A stretch of DNA of 64,000 nucleotides from Symbiodinium kawagutii (lineage: Eukaryota > Sar > Dinophyceae > Suessiales > Symbiodiniaceae). Below the pieces are notes generated by a model, which was not told the origin of the DNA, searched no databases, and was given only the letters and a program-made list of their open reading frames with translations. Location: NCBI GenBank assembly GCA_009767595.1, contig VSDK01011733.1:368776-432775 (forward strand), written 5' to 3'. This document shows, in pieces, positions 7,401 through 15,799 of the stretch (positions are counted from its first letter, which is position 1; each line of letters begins with the position of its first letter). The position numbers and the translations under genes are program-made.

Positions 7401-9549
7401 TCCTCCCATAGCTGGTGAATCGTCGGATGACACAGAGACGCGTCAGAACATGACTTGTACAGCAGTAGGTTCTTTGGATGTTGACATGGGACAAAAAGAG
7501 CCTGAAGGCCAAACCAAAAGAGCTGACAAGAAACCCTCAGGGAAGATGAACCGAGGGCACTACAATTCTGTTGCTTTGGAAGGCCAGTCCCAGCCAGTAA
7601 ACTCTAGCAACCGCAGCCCTTTAACCGGCCCTTTGGGGCCCCCTGGGAGCGCCGGCTCTAGCGATGCCATGGTTGAGCTGCGTGAGAATGTAAAAGCTGC
7701 AGATCTGTCTGGAGCAGCCTTGGACCTTTTACAGGAGGTACCTGCTGACTGGTTCATTCTCCCTGGAGGTCGTCGAGGAGTTCGAGGAGAGAAGTTGAGC
7801 TTTCGGAAGCAGGGTGGCTTGGATTTGTTCAGCGGAAAAAGCGCTGTGGCCCGAAGCTTAGCTCGTCGTTTCAAGATCTGGGTCCTGACCGTGGACTATG
7901 CGCATGGATCCGATCGGGATCTACTAGATGAGGGACTACGGGATAGACTATGCAAGATGGTCGATGCCGGATGCTTTTCGAACTTTGGAGCAGCCCCTGA
8001 GTGCTGTTCGTTTTCAAGAGCTGTGCATCCTCCGGTTCGAAGTGCGCTTCGTCCTGAAGGTCTTGATGGGCTGAGCGAACGGATGAGAGAGAAAGTTCGA
8101 ATAGGAAACTCTCATGCGTCTTTTTTGCTGAAGCTTCTGAAGAAAGTTGAACGACTGAGGCTCCCGTACTGGGTTGAGAATCCAGACGGTAGTTTTTTGT
8201 GGCTTTTGGGATCCTGGAACGCTGCAGGTTTTAGCAGTCCCTGGAAAAGTTTCAGATTTGACATGTGCCGATATTCAACTCCCTGGCGAAAGCGGACTCG
8301 AATCCTGACAAATACGATACTACAGGGTCGACGAGAGCTTTGCCATGGTATGCATCAGCATGTGATTCTTCGAGGGCGAAACAGACTTGCGAAGCAAAGC
8401 TGGACTAGACTCGCTCAGGTTTATCCTCTTGCATTGGCCTCAGACTTGGCTAGCGCCTTGGGATGTTCCCTGCAACTGTTGCCTAAGTCTCGGAAGCTAC
8501 ACATTGGGGGGTGTGCAAAGTGTGGAGACGGGCGTATTGGAGAAGCATCTCACCCAGGACCTCGTCATCGAAATCATGTGCCACGAGACCTTGGAGAGCT
8601 TCGTGATGTGACGCTCGTTGAACCTGCCACCTCGGCATTGCAGTTTCGTGTCTATCAAGCCTTCAGACGCTGGCTTGAGACGAAGCTCAGCTCACAGGCC
8701 CGAGAAGAAATCATGTTGAGTCCTACTCTTCTTGTTTATGTTTTGCAAAGTTACGGTTACTTTTTGTTTGGTAGTGGAAAAGCCCTTTATGAATTTCGCC
8801 ATCTGCTGGTAGTCATGCAGCAGAGCTACCCCTGGATTCGTCAGCATATGAGCCCTGCCTGGATGTTGGTGACAAAGTGGGAATCTCTCCAACCTATACA
8901 ACATCGCAAACCTTTGCATGCAGTGCTCTTTAAAGCTATGGTTTCCATGGGCTTGCTAAAGGGATGGACCAGATGGACGGCCACTTTGATTCTGGGCTTT
9001 GAAGGGATTGCGCGCATCTCAGAAGTTCTGCGTGCTCTTCGTGGTGATCTAGTATTACCCATGGACCAATTCGAAAGTTCAGGCAGCTTTGCCTTTCTGA
9101 AAGTGTCGAACCCCAAAACGAAACGCAGAGGTCGTGGTCGCGTTCAACACTTGAAGCTACGCAACCCTGAAGCCATTCGATTCCTGGAGAAGAGTCTTGG
9201 TTCGCTTGCGCCCAGTTTGTCCCTTTTTCCTTTTTCAGCAGCTGCGTTTAGGGCCAGATGGGATCAATTGCTTGATGAGCTTTTGCTGCCGAAAACTGGT
9301 CGACCTACTCCAGCTTCGATTCGTGGTGGGGGTGCGATCTTAGCTTACCAACGAGGCGAACCCATTCAGGATATCATGTGGCGGATGCGCGTCACGAACC
9401 AGCGCACCCTTGAGCACTACCTGCAAGAGATGGCAGCCGATGCAGTTCTGAGTCGTCTTCCTTTGACATGCAAATCCAAAATTCGTTCAGCAGCAGCCCT
9501 CTTTCAAATCCTCCTTGAGCACTCGGTCTCATCGACCTCCAATGTGTGA
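4078..9549 (+). CDS. Element 1 Pol: reverse transcriptase - RNase H - methyltransferase-like - tyrosine recombinase
   Basis: Open frame of 1823 residues. The ATG at 4078 lies inside gag, and real Pol sequence starts near the gag stop, so expression by -1 shift is likelier than use of this ATG. Reverse transcriptase: motif A GTDLRDYYYCF (Asp about 512), motif B MAMGDCQAVELGQ, motif C IIDDAL (Asp613-Asp614). RNase H: Asp780 (TDAS), Glu873 (NLLELEAL), Asp898 (GSDSQ), Asp948 (GDDPTR). A linker follows, then a cytosine methyltransferase-like region (1246-1420) with LDLFSG, APECCSFSRA (Cys1309), YWVENPDGS and PWRKRTRIL. A CAKCGDGRIGEASHPGPR motif sits near 1477-1495. The recombinase (about 1530-1800) shows Arg in ARISEVLRALRGDL, the SIRGGGA box and Tyr1781 in LEHYLQE. 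No premature stop. Confidence 0.88.
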   Translation: MVGRWNMGRASFQSMGRSQSQGSADDCLLRPTGLRQRGLASSPRADFGKSAALRGIPIAPSTGALGHSTYPSHRQSVVRPVHEQIEGACRVPGEESQADECPSSQRRILQGERQERQGKRERSGVGRRDPGRSHHLREEKAGSDEGCRQKLAFPSHAEHSALDVPGAKAPVSNVLKLWNSLVRWMVSDETPLACYVRSLRSQLPESSSSTASPLWPMPVPYPRWMMSSSGKPANYKRMCIEKAINSIVFTLSWLHLGKPWKAPAEICLGASLTQSQKAVVRRFERLLQELAETGDFGPSSMGRSAAKMENLDAILLALQEDAQMVSSGYEHRAAAQKFSSARLHVGCDEECDATWIGTLKNGAPQLAKSVEPSRLSFPKDAPTFDPTKYFDEPHKTVYQDPISVAMSPEECLVEPPRVRIHASRPEALELLRFLDEHHRLKLVPEKKIRKGFLCGAFCLVKDEKKDRLILDARPPNMLEETLRSWSKTLGSISAVLQLELLPDHKLSMSGTDLRDYYYCFKVQRARAERNSFNFPVKPSEVADFTCFKEHLHSHQVLYPCLSTMAMGDCQAVELGQKCHVKLGMSIDVFKPEELLCVHGRAPRGKIACGVIIDDALFLEQVPTSLSPKDMLLTEGAARLRAIREEYIHEGLTPHPDKTFEAEEKCEFWGSSVDGVAGTVRAAPRRLVPLMLATSKTIRLGVASVGLLQTLAGSWISVLQYRRRMLCLLDLIYEVQQGRQQEDIVQLSPKLRDEMWVLVALAPLAVTDLRAASLGHLFLTDASEDAKAAVVTDVPVAFARELQRHTLSRGAWSRLLSPWKVWLQQHFSLDEEDMLPGGVPLVSHPLWLELAKTMTFRVYQRKLVRSRKHINLLELEALVELEAKIAARNQDARYLAGSDSQVALAAILKGRSSSSRLNRILLQSLPLLLGAGLYGGYGYVPSLANVGDDPTRWTDVRTPSKKPERWLLEALECRFELMDQWLGERGYDPIAVAQLPFAPKFSEDADVLLSSFLPDLRAVQKPQRLVKFDAKVYGQETFLHEHVLEDIQKSACCPEKPVSRDQLADAGDLELQDQEMKRPQESFEDWPTQAVASPLGKKMDEGESGSKPCPPIAGESSDDTETRQNMTCTAVGSLDVDMGQKEPEGQTKRADKKPSGKMNRGHYNSVALEGQSQPVNSSNRSPLTGPLGPPGSAGSSDAMVELRENVKAADLSGAALDLLQEVPADWFILPGGRRGVRGEKLSFRKQGGLDLFSGKSAVARSLARRFKIWVLTVDYAHGSDRDLLDEGLRDRLCKMVDAGCFSNFGAAPECCSFSRAVHPPVRSALRPEGLDGLSERMREKVRIGNSHASFLLKLLKKVERLRLPYWVENPDGSFLWLLGSWNAAGFSSPWKSFRFDMCRYSTPWRKRTRILTNTILQGRRELCHGMHQHVILRGRNRLAKQSWTRLAQVYPLALASDLASALGCSLQLLPKSRKLHIGGCAKCGDGRIGEASHPGPRHRNHVPRDLGELRDVTLVEPATSALQFRVYQAFRRWLETKLSSQAREEIMLSPTLLVYVLQSYGYFLFGSGKALYEFRHLLVVMQQSYPWIRQHMSPAWMLVTKWESLQPIQHRKPLHAVLFKAMVSMGLLKGWTRWTATLILGFEGIARISEVLRALRGDLVLPMDQFESSGSFAFLKVSNPKTKRRGRGRVQHLKLRNPEAIRFLEKSLGSLAPSLSLFPFSAAAFRARWDQLLDELLLPKTGRPTPASIRGGGAILAYQRGEPIQDIMWRMRVTNQRTLEHYLQEMAADAVLSRLPLTCKSKIRSAAALFQILLEHSVSSTSNV
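4429..4471 (+). promoter_or_regulatory. Candidate -1 ribosomal frameshift signal, element 1 gag/pol
   Basis: Slippery heptamer G GGA AAA (4429-4435) lies in the Gag frame within the Lys/Gly tail. After a 6-base spacer comes an 8-bp stem, GGTCGGGG (4442-4449) with CCCCGGCC (4464-4471), containing one G-U pair and a 14-base loop. A competing 6-bp stem is GGGGTC/GACCCC (4447-4452/4462-4467). Pol is in the -1 frame and open here. Confidence 0.6.
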
Positions 9550-9586
9550 TTGCTCGCACTCTGAGTGCTGGCCTTTTCGATAGTTG

Positions 9587-9743
9587 GAAGCGGTTCTGAC
9601 CTTTTTAGTGTTTGCAGCTGGCTTCAAAAGCCTTTCGCAGCTGCAACAGCTGCCAGAACCAGTGAATTGGGCTACCCAATTTCCATAACTAGCCAAAGGC
9701 TGCAAAGGAGACAAAAGAGAAAGCAGCAGCCCGACAGTGCATG
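9587..9743 (+). repeat. Element 1 split direct repeat B1
   Basis: Shares 50 bases (9587-9636) and about 41 bases (9703-9743) with B2. A 66-base segment (9637-9702) is present here and absent from B2. It ends CAGTGCATGA and overlaps the start of A2. Confidence 0.88.
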
Positions 9744-9782
9744 AGCCAACATGCACTTTCTTCTGCTGCAGGTTTTGGGCAC
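9741..9782 (+). repeat. Element 1 split direct repeat A2
   Basis: Exact 42-base copy of A1. It joins B1 directly, so the sequence across 9740/9741 is what a circularised element would have at its junction. A 21-base spacer (9783-9803) separates it from B2. Confidence 0.9.
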
Positions 9783-9803
9783 CCAGGCCCTACCCGCCCT
9801 TTC

Positions 9804-9893
9804 GAAGCGGTTCTGACCTTTTTAGTGTTTGCAGCTGGCTTCAAAAGCCTTTCAAAGGAGACAAAAGAGAAAGCAGCAGCCCGACAGTGCATG
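9804..9893 (+). repeat. Element 1 split direct repeat B2 and right end
   Basis: Matches both parts of B1 without the 66-base insert and ends CAGTGCATGA. The right flank continues TCATATCTTGG. With left flank TTTTAGATC the empty site reads TTTTAGATC-ATGA-TCATAT. Confidence 0.87.
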
Positions 9894-10019
9894 ATCATAT
9901 CTTGGTTATACCATGCTTAGTTGATTCAACACTTCAGGGTGAACCATGGCTAACCTGTGGTTCACCTATGGTTCACACATAGGTAACCTACGGATTATCC
10001 TATGGCTATGATGGTTCAC

Positions 10020-10137
10020 CCAGCACCTTGAGCATCGTAGCGACTTCTGGAGGCACATCTTCAACTCCCTTGCCATCAAAGCGGCGGTGCATTGCCTGTG
10101 GATGGAGTTGATCAGTGGCCTGGACGTGGTGGAACCA
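10020..10137 (-). CDS. Candidate exon, unknown protein
   Basis: Minus-strand open segment reading WFHHVQATDQLHPQAMHRRF and EDVPPEVATMLKVL, with a CAG acceptor and a GTGAAC donor. Good coding composition; no family recognised. Confidence 0.42.
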
Positions 10138-10194
10138 CTGGCTGATGCCGGGGCAGGGTGGATCAATGGTTGATGGATAGATGTTGATGATCAT

Positions 10195-10206
10195 GAAGAA
10201 GAAGAA

Positions 10207-10237
<31 letters not shown>

Positions 10238-10244
10238 GTGGTGG

Positions 10245-10276
<32 letters not shown>
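10195..10276. repeat. (GAT/GAA)n microsatellite
   Basis: Trinucleotide run; the poly-His and poly-Ile frames across it are artefacts. Confidence 0.95.
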
Positions 10277-10645
10277 CGTGAGCCACGTCTCAACCATGGT
10301 GATTAGTGATGTTGAATAGTCATGGTTAAAATAATGGTTGGTCACCACTATTCTTTTCTTAACCGTGCTTAGTGATGTCAATATTGGTCAATCATGTTTG
10401 GCCAACCACTTTCCCTGTTCGCTATTCCATCGCAGCCATCACAAACAGTCAACGCACCATCAAAACTCCCATTCATCAACCATCACTTGCCCAAAAATCA
10501 ACCAAATCCTCAACCAATTCTTCACCACCCTGGATTTCTTGCCTCACCTCATCCACCACCTCCACCAATGGCACCCACCCCACCACCACACCACCTTCAC
10601 CACCTTCACCACCACCCCACCACCACCGCCCCACCATCGTCCCAG

Positions 10646-10788
10646 GTCCAGTCTTCGGTCTCACGTTGCTCTTCAACCTGCTGGACCTTTTGATGTTCGC
10701 AGCCTGGGGCCTGACGCCTGCGGGCCGGCCGCTGCTCTGGCGCCTCACGCGTGCCAGCAAGGAGGCGCTCCGGGGGAGTCGATTCAGG
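10646..10788 (+). CDS. Candidate exon with membrane helix
   Basis: After CCCAG the frame reads PVFGLTLLFNLLDLLMFAAW, then a basic cytoplasmic-type segment (RLTRASKEALRGSRFR) up to a GTGGCG donor. GC3-rich. One transmembrane helix; protein unknown. Confidence 0.42.
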
Positions 10789-11307
10789 GTGGCGAAGCAC
10801 AGCGGGGGAGGGGGGGGGTTGGTTGGCCAAGAAGGATGGTAGATATGGCATTTTTATATTTTTGGTGATCAGAAATTTCTAGCATCAATGAATTTGGGGG
10901 ATAAATTTGGATATAGCATTGATGAATTGGCTGGTTCGTTGTGATAGATTCTGGGTGGTTGAAGTTCAGAAGCAAGTGATAAACAGTGACAACAGTTGAC
11001 AACCATCTGATCATTTTGGTTGGTAGGTTGTGGGTCGGTTAGTCGTTGGACATTGCTGGATGGGTTTGGCGAAGGGGAACAGCACTATGACCAGGTGCTA
11101 TGCGGCTCCCAGCTGGCCACATCACACCAACAGGAACAGATGCAGCGTCATCAGCAAAAAAAACCAAGCAGCCAACCGACACCAGAGCGGTTGGTTGGTC
11201 AGTTTGGTTCAACTCGCCACAGCTCCAGCCATACCCCAACGCTTCGTTGGCAACCGGTCATAGCACCAGCCCCAAGGCTAGGACCCAGCGCCCCAGCCGT
11301 GCGCCAG

Positions 11308-11398
11308 ACGGAAGCCAACTCCTCGCTGCAGTTCCCGCGCTTCGCCAACTTCGTCCTGGCAGGGCTGCTGCGTGGCTTGGCCGCAGCTGCGGCGCCAG
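11308..11398 (+). CDS. Candidate exon, unknown protein
   Basis: Between GCCAG and a GC-type donor (CCAG|GCGTATCC). Reads TEANSSLQFPRFANFVLAGL and LRGLAAAAAP. The intron begins with the dispersed repeat described at 11399. Confidence 0.42.
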
Positions 11399-11455
11399 GC
11401 GTATCCTGCCGCCCGTTAAGGGGAAGCCTGGCCAGCAGCCCCCAGGAGCCACCAA
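11399..11455 (+). repeat. Introner-like dispersed repeat, copy 1
   Basis: GCGTATCC at the 5' end, then TTAAGGGGAAGC, CTGGCCAGCAG and CAGGAGCCACCA: a diverged copy of the consensus GTATCC ... AAGGGGGAGCGAGGCCAGGAGCTACCAG. Starts exactly at the predicted 5' splice site. Confidence 0.5.
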
Positions 11456-12100
11456 ATGGTAGCCATGTGAAGTTAGAATGATAGAGTTAATCAGATGGTT
11501 ACTTAATGTTAGTTAACGGTTCATCATGCGGTTGGGGAACGGGTGATGAACAATGGCCAGGGAGTGGTGAACCATATGCTTAGACAGGCAATGATAATCA
11601 TCGCTGATGGTTAGTTGATGGGGGAATGATGGCTCGTGATCAACGGCAGCAGATAGAACTGCACAGGTGACCTGACGAACATTGGTTGGTGGCTCCTTTC
11701 GCTCTGCCGGAAGTGGCTCAGGCAGGGAGAAGTGGCCAGTGAGCGGCCTTTTTTGAGGTGTCCTATGGGGCCCATCCCAGAAAGATCCAAGTGCCCGGAT
11801 GGGTCCTGAGTTGGTCAAAACATGTTTGACATTGTTGATGTGTTGATGTTTCATGTGTTAATTCTGCGGTTTCGGGTGCCAACGACATTTGCGGTTCGCA
11901 AACCCGGATGCAAGCATCAGGAAGATCCAAGCAGTAGAGATACTCTCTCGGAGTTCATGGTGAACAGCAGTTTTGTCGATTATTTTTTAGTGGATTCTCC
12001 ACGGACTACCTCGGGAAAAGGGCCCAGTAGGGGCTTAGGGGGGACTGCCTTGCTGCGCTCAGTGATTCTGAAAGTTCCAGTTCCGCTGGCTACCAGCATG
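11456..12100. other. No supported gene
   Basis: AT-rich with short open segments on both strands; nothing convincing. Confidence 0.4.
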
Positions 12101-12103
12101 TAG

Positions 12104-12207
12104 GTGTTTCTCGAAATAGGGGACCCCCCAAATCATCCTTTATTAGTCATTTATAGCAATAAGATAAACCAACCATTTCTTGGGGTTCCCTATTTGAAGA
12201 GAAAAAC
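12104..12207. mobile_element. MITE-like family A copy
   Basis: Inverted ends GTTTCTCGAAATAGGGG and TCCCTATTTGAAGAGAAA around an AT-rich core with AATCATCCTTTATTAGTCA. Confidence 0.8.
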
Positions 12208-12769
12208 AGATATGTGATGCTTCCAAGTCTCCGTCTTGCCCACCGTCGCGGCTAGTCACAAGAAGAACCTGACCATCAGTGGAACTTTGGGTCGTGGACA
12301 CGAGCTGCACTTTGGCTGAAGCTTTTGCTGATGGAAGGGTGGCCCTCGAGAGCCATGGGAACACGCTCAGTCAGAGCATTTCTGGGAATGATGATGGTTA
12401 TTGATGGTGAACCATTGTAAAGCTACTAAAATGTAGAGTTCTACCAGTCGATTGCTGAGAACAAACCAGGTTAGTGACAATGGAACCGAGTCTTACATTC
12501 ATATGATTCAATTGATGTCGATTCAATTGATTCAACTCACATTGTTCGTTCATCAGTGCCCGCAGTTGGAGACAACTTGCCAGTGCTCGGGCAAACCGAT
12601 TGAGACAAGCCATCTGCAGCCGCATGCGGGGGCAGGAAGCCATGCACTCTTCGGTACAGTAGCATGGCAATATGTTGTCATGCGCAAAAAGTAATTATTT
12701 GTGCGCAAGACTTTCGCATCTACATTTGGTTGATTTCAGAAGTTGATCCGTTCATCATCCATTTGCACC

Positions 12770-12910
12770 AATTGGAAGTCCTCGCTGCGCTGGAAAATGG
12801 ACGTGAAAGAGAGCCTCGCACCCCTCGAGGAGCGAAACATCCATGCGCAGTTGCCAGGGTTGACCCTGGTGGCCCGCAGTCTACGAACCATCCCCAACAG
12901 TTGTTTTCGT
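12770..12910 (+). CDS. Candidate exon, unknown protein
   Basis: GC3-rich frame WKSSLRWKMDVKESLAPLEE and LPGLTLVARSLRTIPNS. The minus strand is also open, so the strand is uncertain; no family recognised. Confidence 0.33.
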
Positions 12911-13497
12911 GGCGGTGGCCATGGTGTCATGACAACCAAGCAGTAGGACTGATCGTTTCAGCATGGCTCTGAGAAACCAGCCACCCAGGTTGAACCATGG
13001 GTTGTAGATGGTGAACAATGGATTCATGGTTGATGTTTCCGGGAAGCTGGGCGCTGCTAGGCTAGCCTTGAACGCTTAGGCGCTCCGGGCTTCATTCCTT
13101 GTGGCATCCCACGAAGATCTTCGACATGAGCCACAACACCAATATGCCAGAGCTGTTCTTTGGGGCTGAACGGTGAGGATCAGTGTGGTGCGAGTTTGTT
13201 GCGACGGCCCGGTGCATACGGTTCTGGAGGTCATGTTTTTTTTAACGGGCAGGAGGCAAAAATCCCAGGGAATCGAAAGTGGTCAATCATGTTTTCTCAC
13301 ATTGATTTGCCCGCGGGTACTGTCAGGCCCATGTCGATACCCCCTATATTTGGGATAAATCACCAACTATGCAAGGTACACTGGTGATTGTTTACCAGTT
13401 CATATTGCATATTGATCTACCATTCCGTAATGATTGAGTCAAAAGCTCAGTCACGAGCAGAAAAATCACCCCGTTACATCGTCCCCGGAGGGCGCAG

Positions 13498-13620
13498 GCA
13501 AGAAAAAAGTCCCGAATCCCACATCATTCCGGCAAGCGGTTCTATGTGGAAACCTTAGACAGCAGCAGCTAGTGGAGGATTTTGTCGAGGGGTTTTTAAA
13601 TGGATTCCCTGCGCCACCAG
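13498..13620 (+). CDS. Candidate exon, unknown protein
   Basis: Flanked by GCGCAG and CCAG|GTAGGC. Reads KKKVPNPTSFRQAVLCGNLR and QQQLVEDFVEGFLNGFPAPP. Strong splice signals and coherent composition; no family recognised. Confidence 0.5.
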
Positions 13621-14345
13621 GTAGGCTCAGGACCAGCGACCAAGGTAGGCTTAGGACAGGTGCAGATGATGTTCGCAATGATGGTCTAAATGGTTGTATT
13701 ATGACGATTATTATGAGTATCAACATTAGTAATCACGAATAACCTACCATGAATGCCCATTATGATGGCCGCTGATAGTTAGCCAGGTTTGATCACAACG
13801 GTCTTGGGGCACTATATAATTGCAAATGGTAGGTCCAGCGTGATCATGCATGATCCAGCTGTGAATCCCCAAGAGTTTCAGAACCATCATTCACCATCAT
13901 TCATCATCACATCATCATGGACTATCAATGACTATGATTGACCATAGTTTGTAATTAGTCACAGAACCATCATTAACCATCCTGAACCACCATTAGGCAC
14001 TATCAATCATTTTATTGACCAAATATCTGCATTTTTGTTGTGAAGAGGACACACATGTTCCAAGCGATGAAGGGAAGCCCAACTCCACAAGTGGAAACCC
14101 ATTGACTTCTGGCAGCTTGGCAGGGTTGACCCATACGTAATACGCAAGTGGCTGACCTCCATAGGTATACCATGGAGAACCCGGTCGCTCCCACCTGGGA
14201 ATACCAATCTTGCGCTTTCTGGTTTCATTGCCAAGGTTTTGGCAGTTTTCCATCATTTGGAATTTGGACGGTGTCCCCATCAAGTAGCGATACATACTCA
14301 TCAAGGTCGCGAAGATTGTGAAATAGTTTGATCATCCCAACCTAC

Positions 14346-14546
14346 CTGGGGTCCAAATGATCTCCTGCGCGAGTTCAGGTTCCTATGCTTGCTGAAAGCT
14401 ATGTTCTTATGGTCGGTGCAGTGCAGCACCAACTGCGAAAGTGAGATGCCCGACACCACGCAGGACAGGGCGAAAGTCAGAGCTCCCTCCAGCAGTCCAA
14501 CAGACAATCCCTTTGCAATGACGAATGAAGCAGAATTCAAGAGGTA
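14346..14546 (-). CDS. Candidate exon with membrane helix (minus-strand gene)
   Basis: After AAG the frame reads YLLNSASFVIAKGLSVGLLE, a helix GALTFALSCVVSGISLSQLV, then CTDHKNIAFSKHRNLNSRRR, ending at an excellent donor CCCCAG|GTAGGT. With the EF-hand exon upstream on the same strand (15056-15115), a calcium-regulated membrane protein is possible. Further minus-strand open sequence at 13993-14304 may belong to it. Confidence 0.5.
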
Positions 14547-15055
14547 CTTCCCAACCCATCAATGCTGCTTCTTGTTGGAATTTGATTGGGGAGATGTGCT
14601 TTACGGGGTGATGGATCCCACCATGCAGAGGCCTTGTTGGCAGTGTGCTTCTTCATGCACAGTGTGCCTCGGACTGGATAGGCTGTTCTTGGGACTTACA
14701 GTGGGTGGTTGTTCATATCGGAAATTGCATGTTGGGAAAGACGTGGTTTCTTACCTTAAGGGTGCCCCATGGTATCCCCAAATGATCCAGTGTCAGTTAT
14801 TAATCGCAGCAAACCAAAAACCAAAAACCAACAATTTGTGTGGTTTCCAATTTTAAGATATGCCCATCCCATCTGCATCTGCATCTACGAGTCATACAAT
14901 ACCGGGTACCGTACAACAAAGAAATACTAAGCAACCTGAGCTTACACATGTCAGCTACTGCAAAGCTGACTACGAGTACCTGAACGTGATGAATTGAGGA
15001 AAACAATCCGTTTGAAGTTACATGTTTGGGGTGCAGTGCCCCATTGTGTTCTTAC

Positions 15056-15115
15056 TATCGCCTTAAACTCCTCGAAAGTCAACCAACCATCGCTGTTCTT
15101 GTTGGTTCTTGTTGG
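15056..15115 (-). CDS. EF-hand exon
   Basis: Minus-strand reading gives the 12-residue calcium loop NKNSDGWLTFEE followed by FKAI and a GTAAGA donor. Positions 3, 5, 6, 8 and 12 of the loop match EF-hands; position 1 is Asn instead of Asp, which may weaken binding. The upstream boundary is uncertain (an AAG just before AACAGCGATGG is possible). Confidence 0.6.
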
Positions 15116-15719
15116 CTTATTGACCATGGTCAAGCCAGTGAGCCTGACAACAGGCAAGCCATAGTTGCGCGATCAAACATCACTTGATCAGCAGAGAAAT
15201 TTTTGACCAACGAAGCTCGCAAACCAATCTGTTCGTTGATTGGCCAGTTCCCTGGCCTTTGCCCATCAGCTATTTGATCCATTATTCATGTTTTGAGCGG
15301 CCCAGTTCATAGTAGGTTGACCTTACTTCGCTTGAGATACATGATCTGCAATGGCTGGTGCCCTTTGGGAATCCCGGCAGGTTCCACCACAGCACCAGTC
15401 GTTGAGTTGCAACTGGTTGCGCTGCGAGGTCAAGTTGATCTACATGCTTCGGGTCAGTGCCTTCGGGGGGAGCCCTGGCGCCGATCCAGTGGGAGGCCCT
15501 GTTGGGCGCTGGGGGAACTGGTGGTTGATGCTAGGTGTTTTCTGAAGATATAAATGTCGCCTAGTGGGAACCATGCTAAGGTGCTGTTGGAAGAAGATTG
15601 GGACCAAAGGCCATGGACCTACTTGGCTGGTATTCCGAAGGATGAGCTTCATAAATCAATGAGATGCCATAGGATCATGCCATGAACCAACCTGGTTGGA
15701 CATGTTTTGTGCTTTCGAG

Positions 15720-15790
15720 CCTTCTCCCGCCATCAGCTACCCTTGGTTCCATGGCTTAGGAAGAAGATCCTCGTCCTCCTGAAGACCTTG
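15720..15790 (+). CDS. Candidate exon, unknown protein
   Basis: Reads HQLPLVPWLRKKILVLLKTL up to a consensus GTGAGT donor. The basic amphipathic segment is coding-like; upstream boundary uncertain. Confidence 0.35.
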
Positions 15791-15799
15791 GTGAGTGGC

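Larger units (their letters stand above)
1970..9893 (+). mobile_element. Retroelement 1: tyrosine-recombinase (DIRS-order, Ngaro/PAT-like) retrotransposon with a methyltransferase-like domain
   Basis: A 7.9-kb unit whose ends are defined by split direct repeats: A1 (1970-2011), coding region, B1 (9587-9743), A2 (9741-9782), B2 (9804-9893). It encodes two small ORFs, a Gag-like protein and a single long Pol with reverse transcriptase, RNase H, methyltransferase-like and tyrosine-recombinase regions. There are no flanking LTRs, protease or DDE integrase. The A1-ORFs-B1-A2-B2 layout is known for Ngaro/PAT/VIPER elements, which integrate through a circular intermediate. Pol is fully open, so the copy is fairly young; gag has one frame break near 4042-4060. 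Confidence 0.88.

Noticed and set aside
10006..10381. Poly-His and poly-Ile ORFs
   Set aside because: Translation of the GAT microsatellite. The upstream part (10020-10137) is kept as a separate exon candidate.
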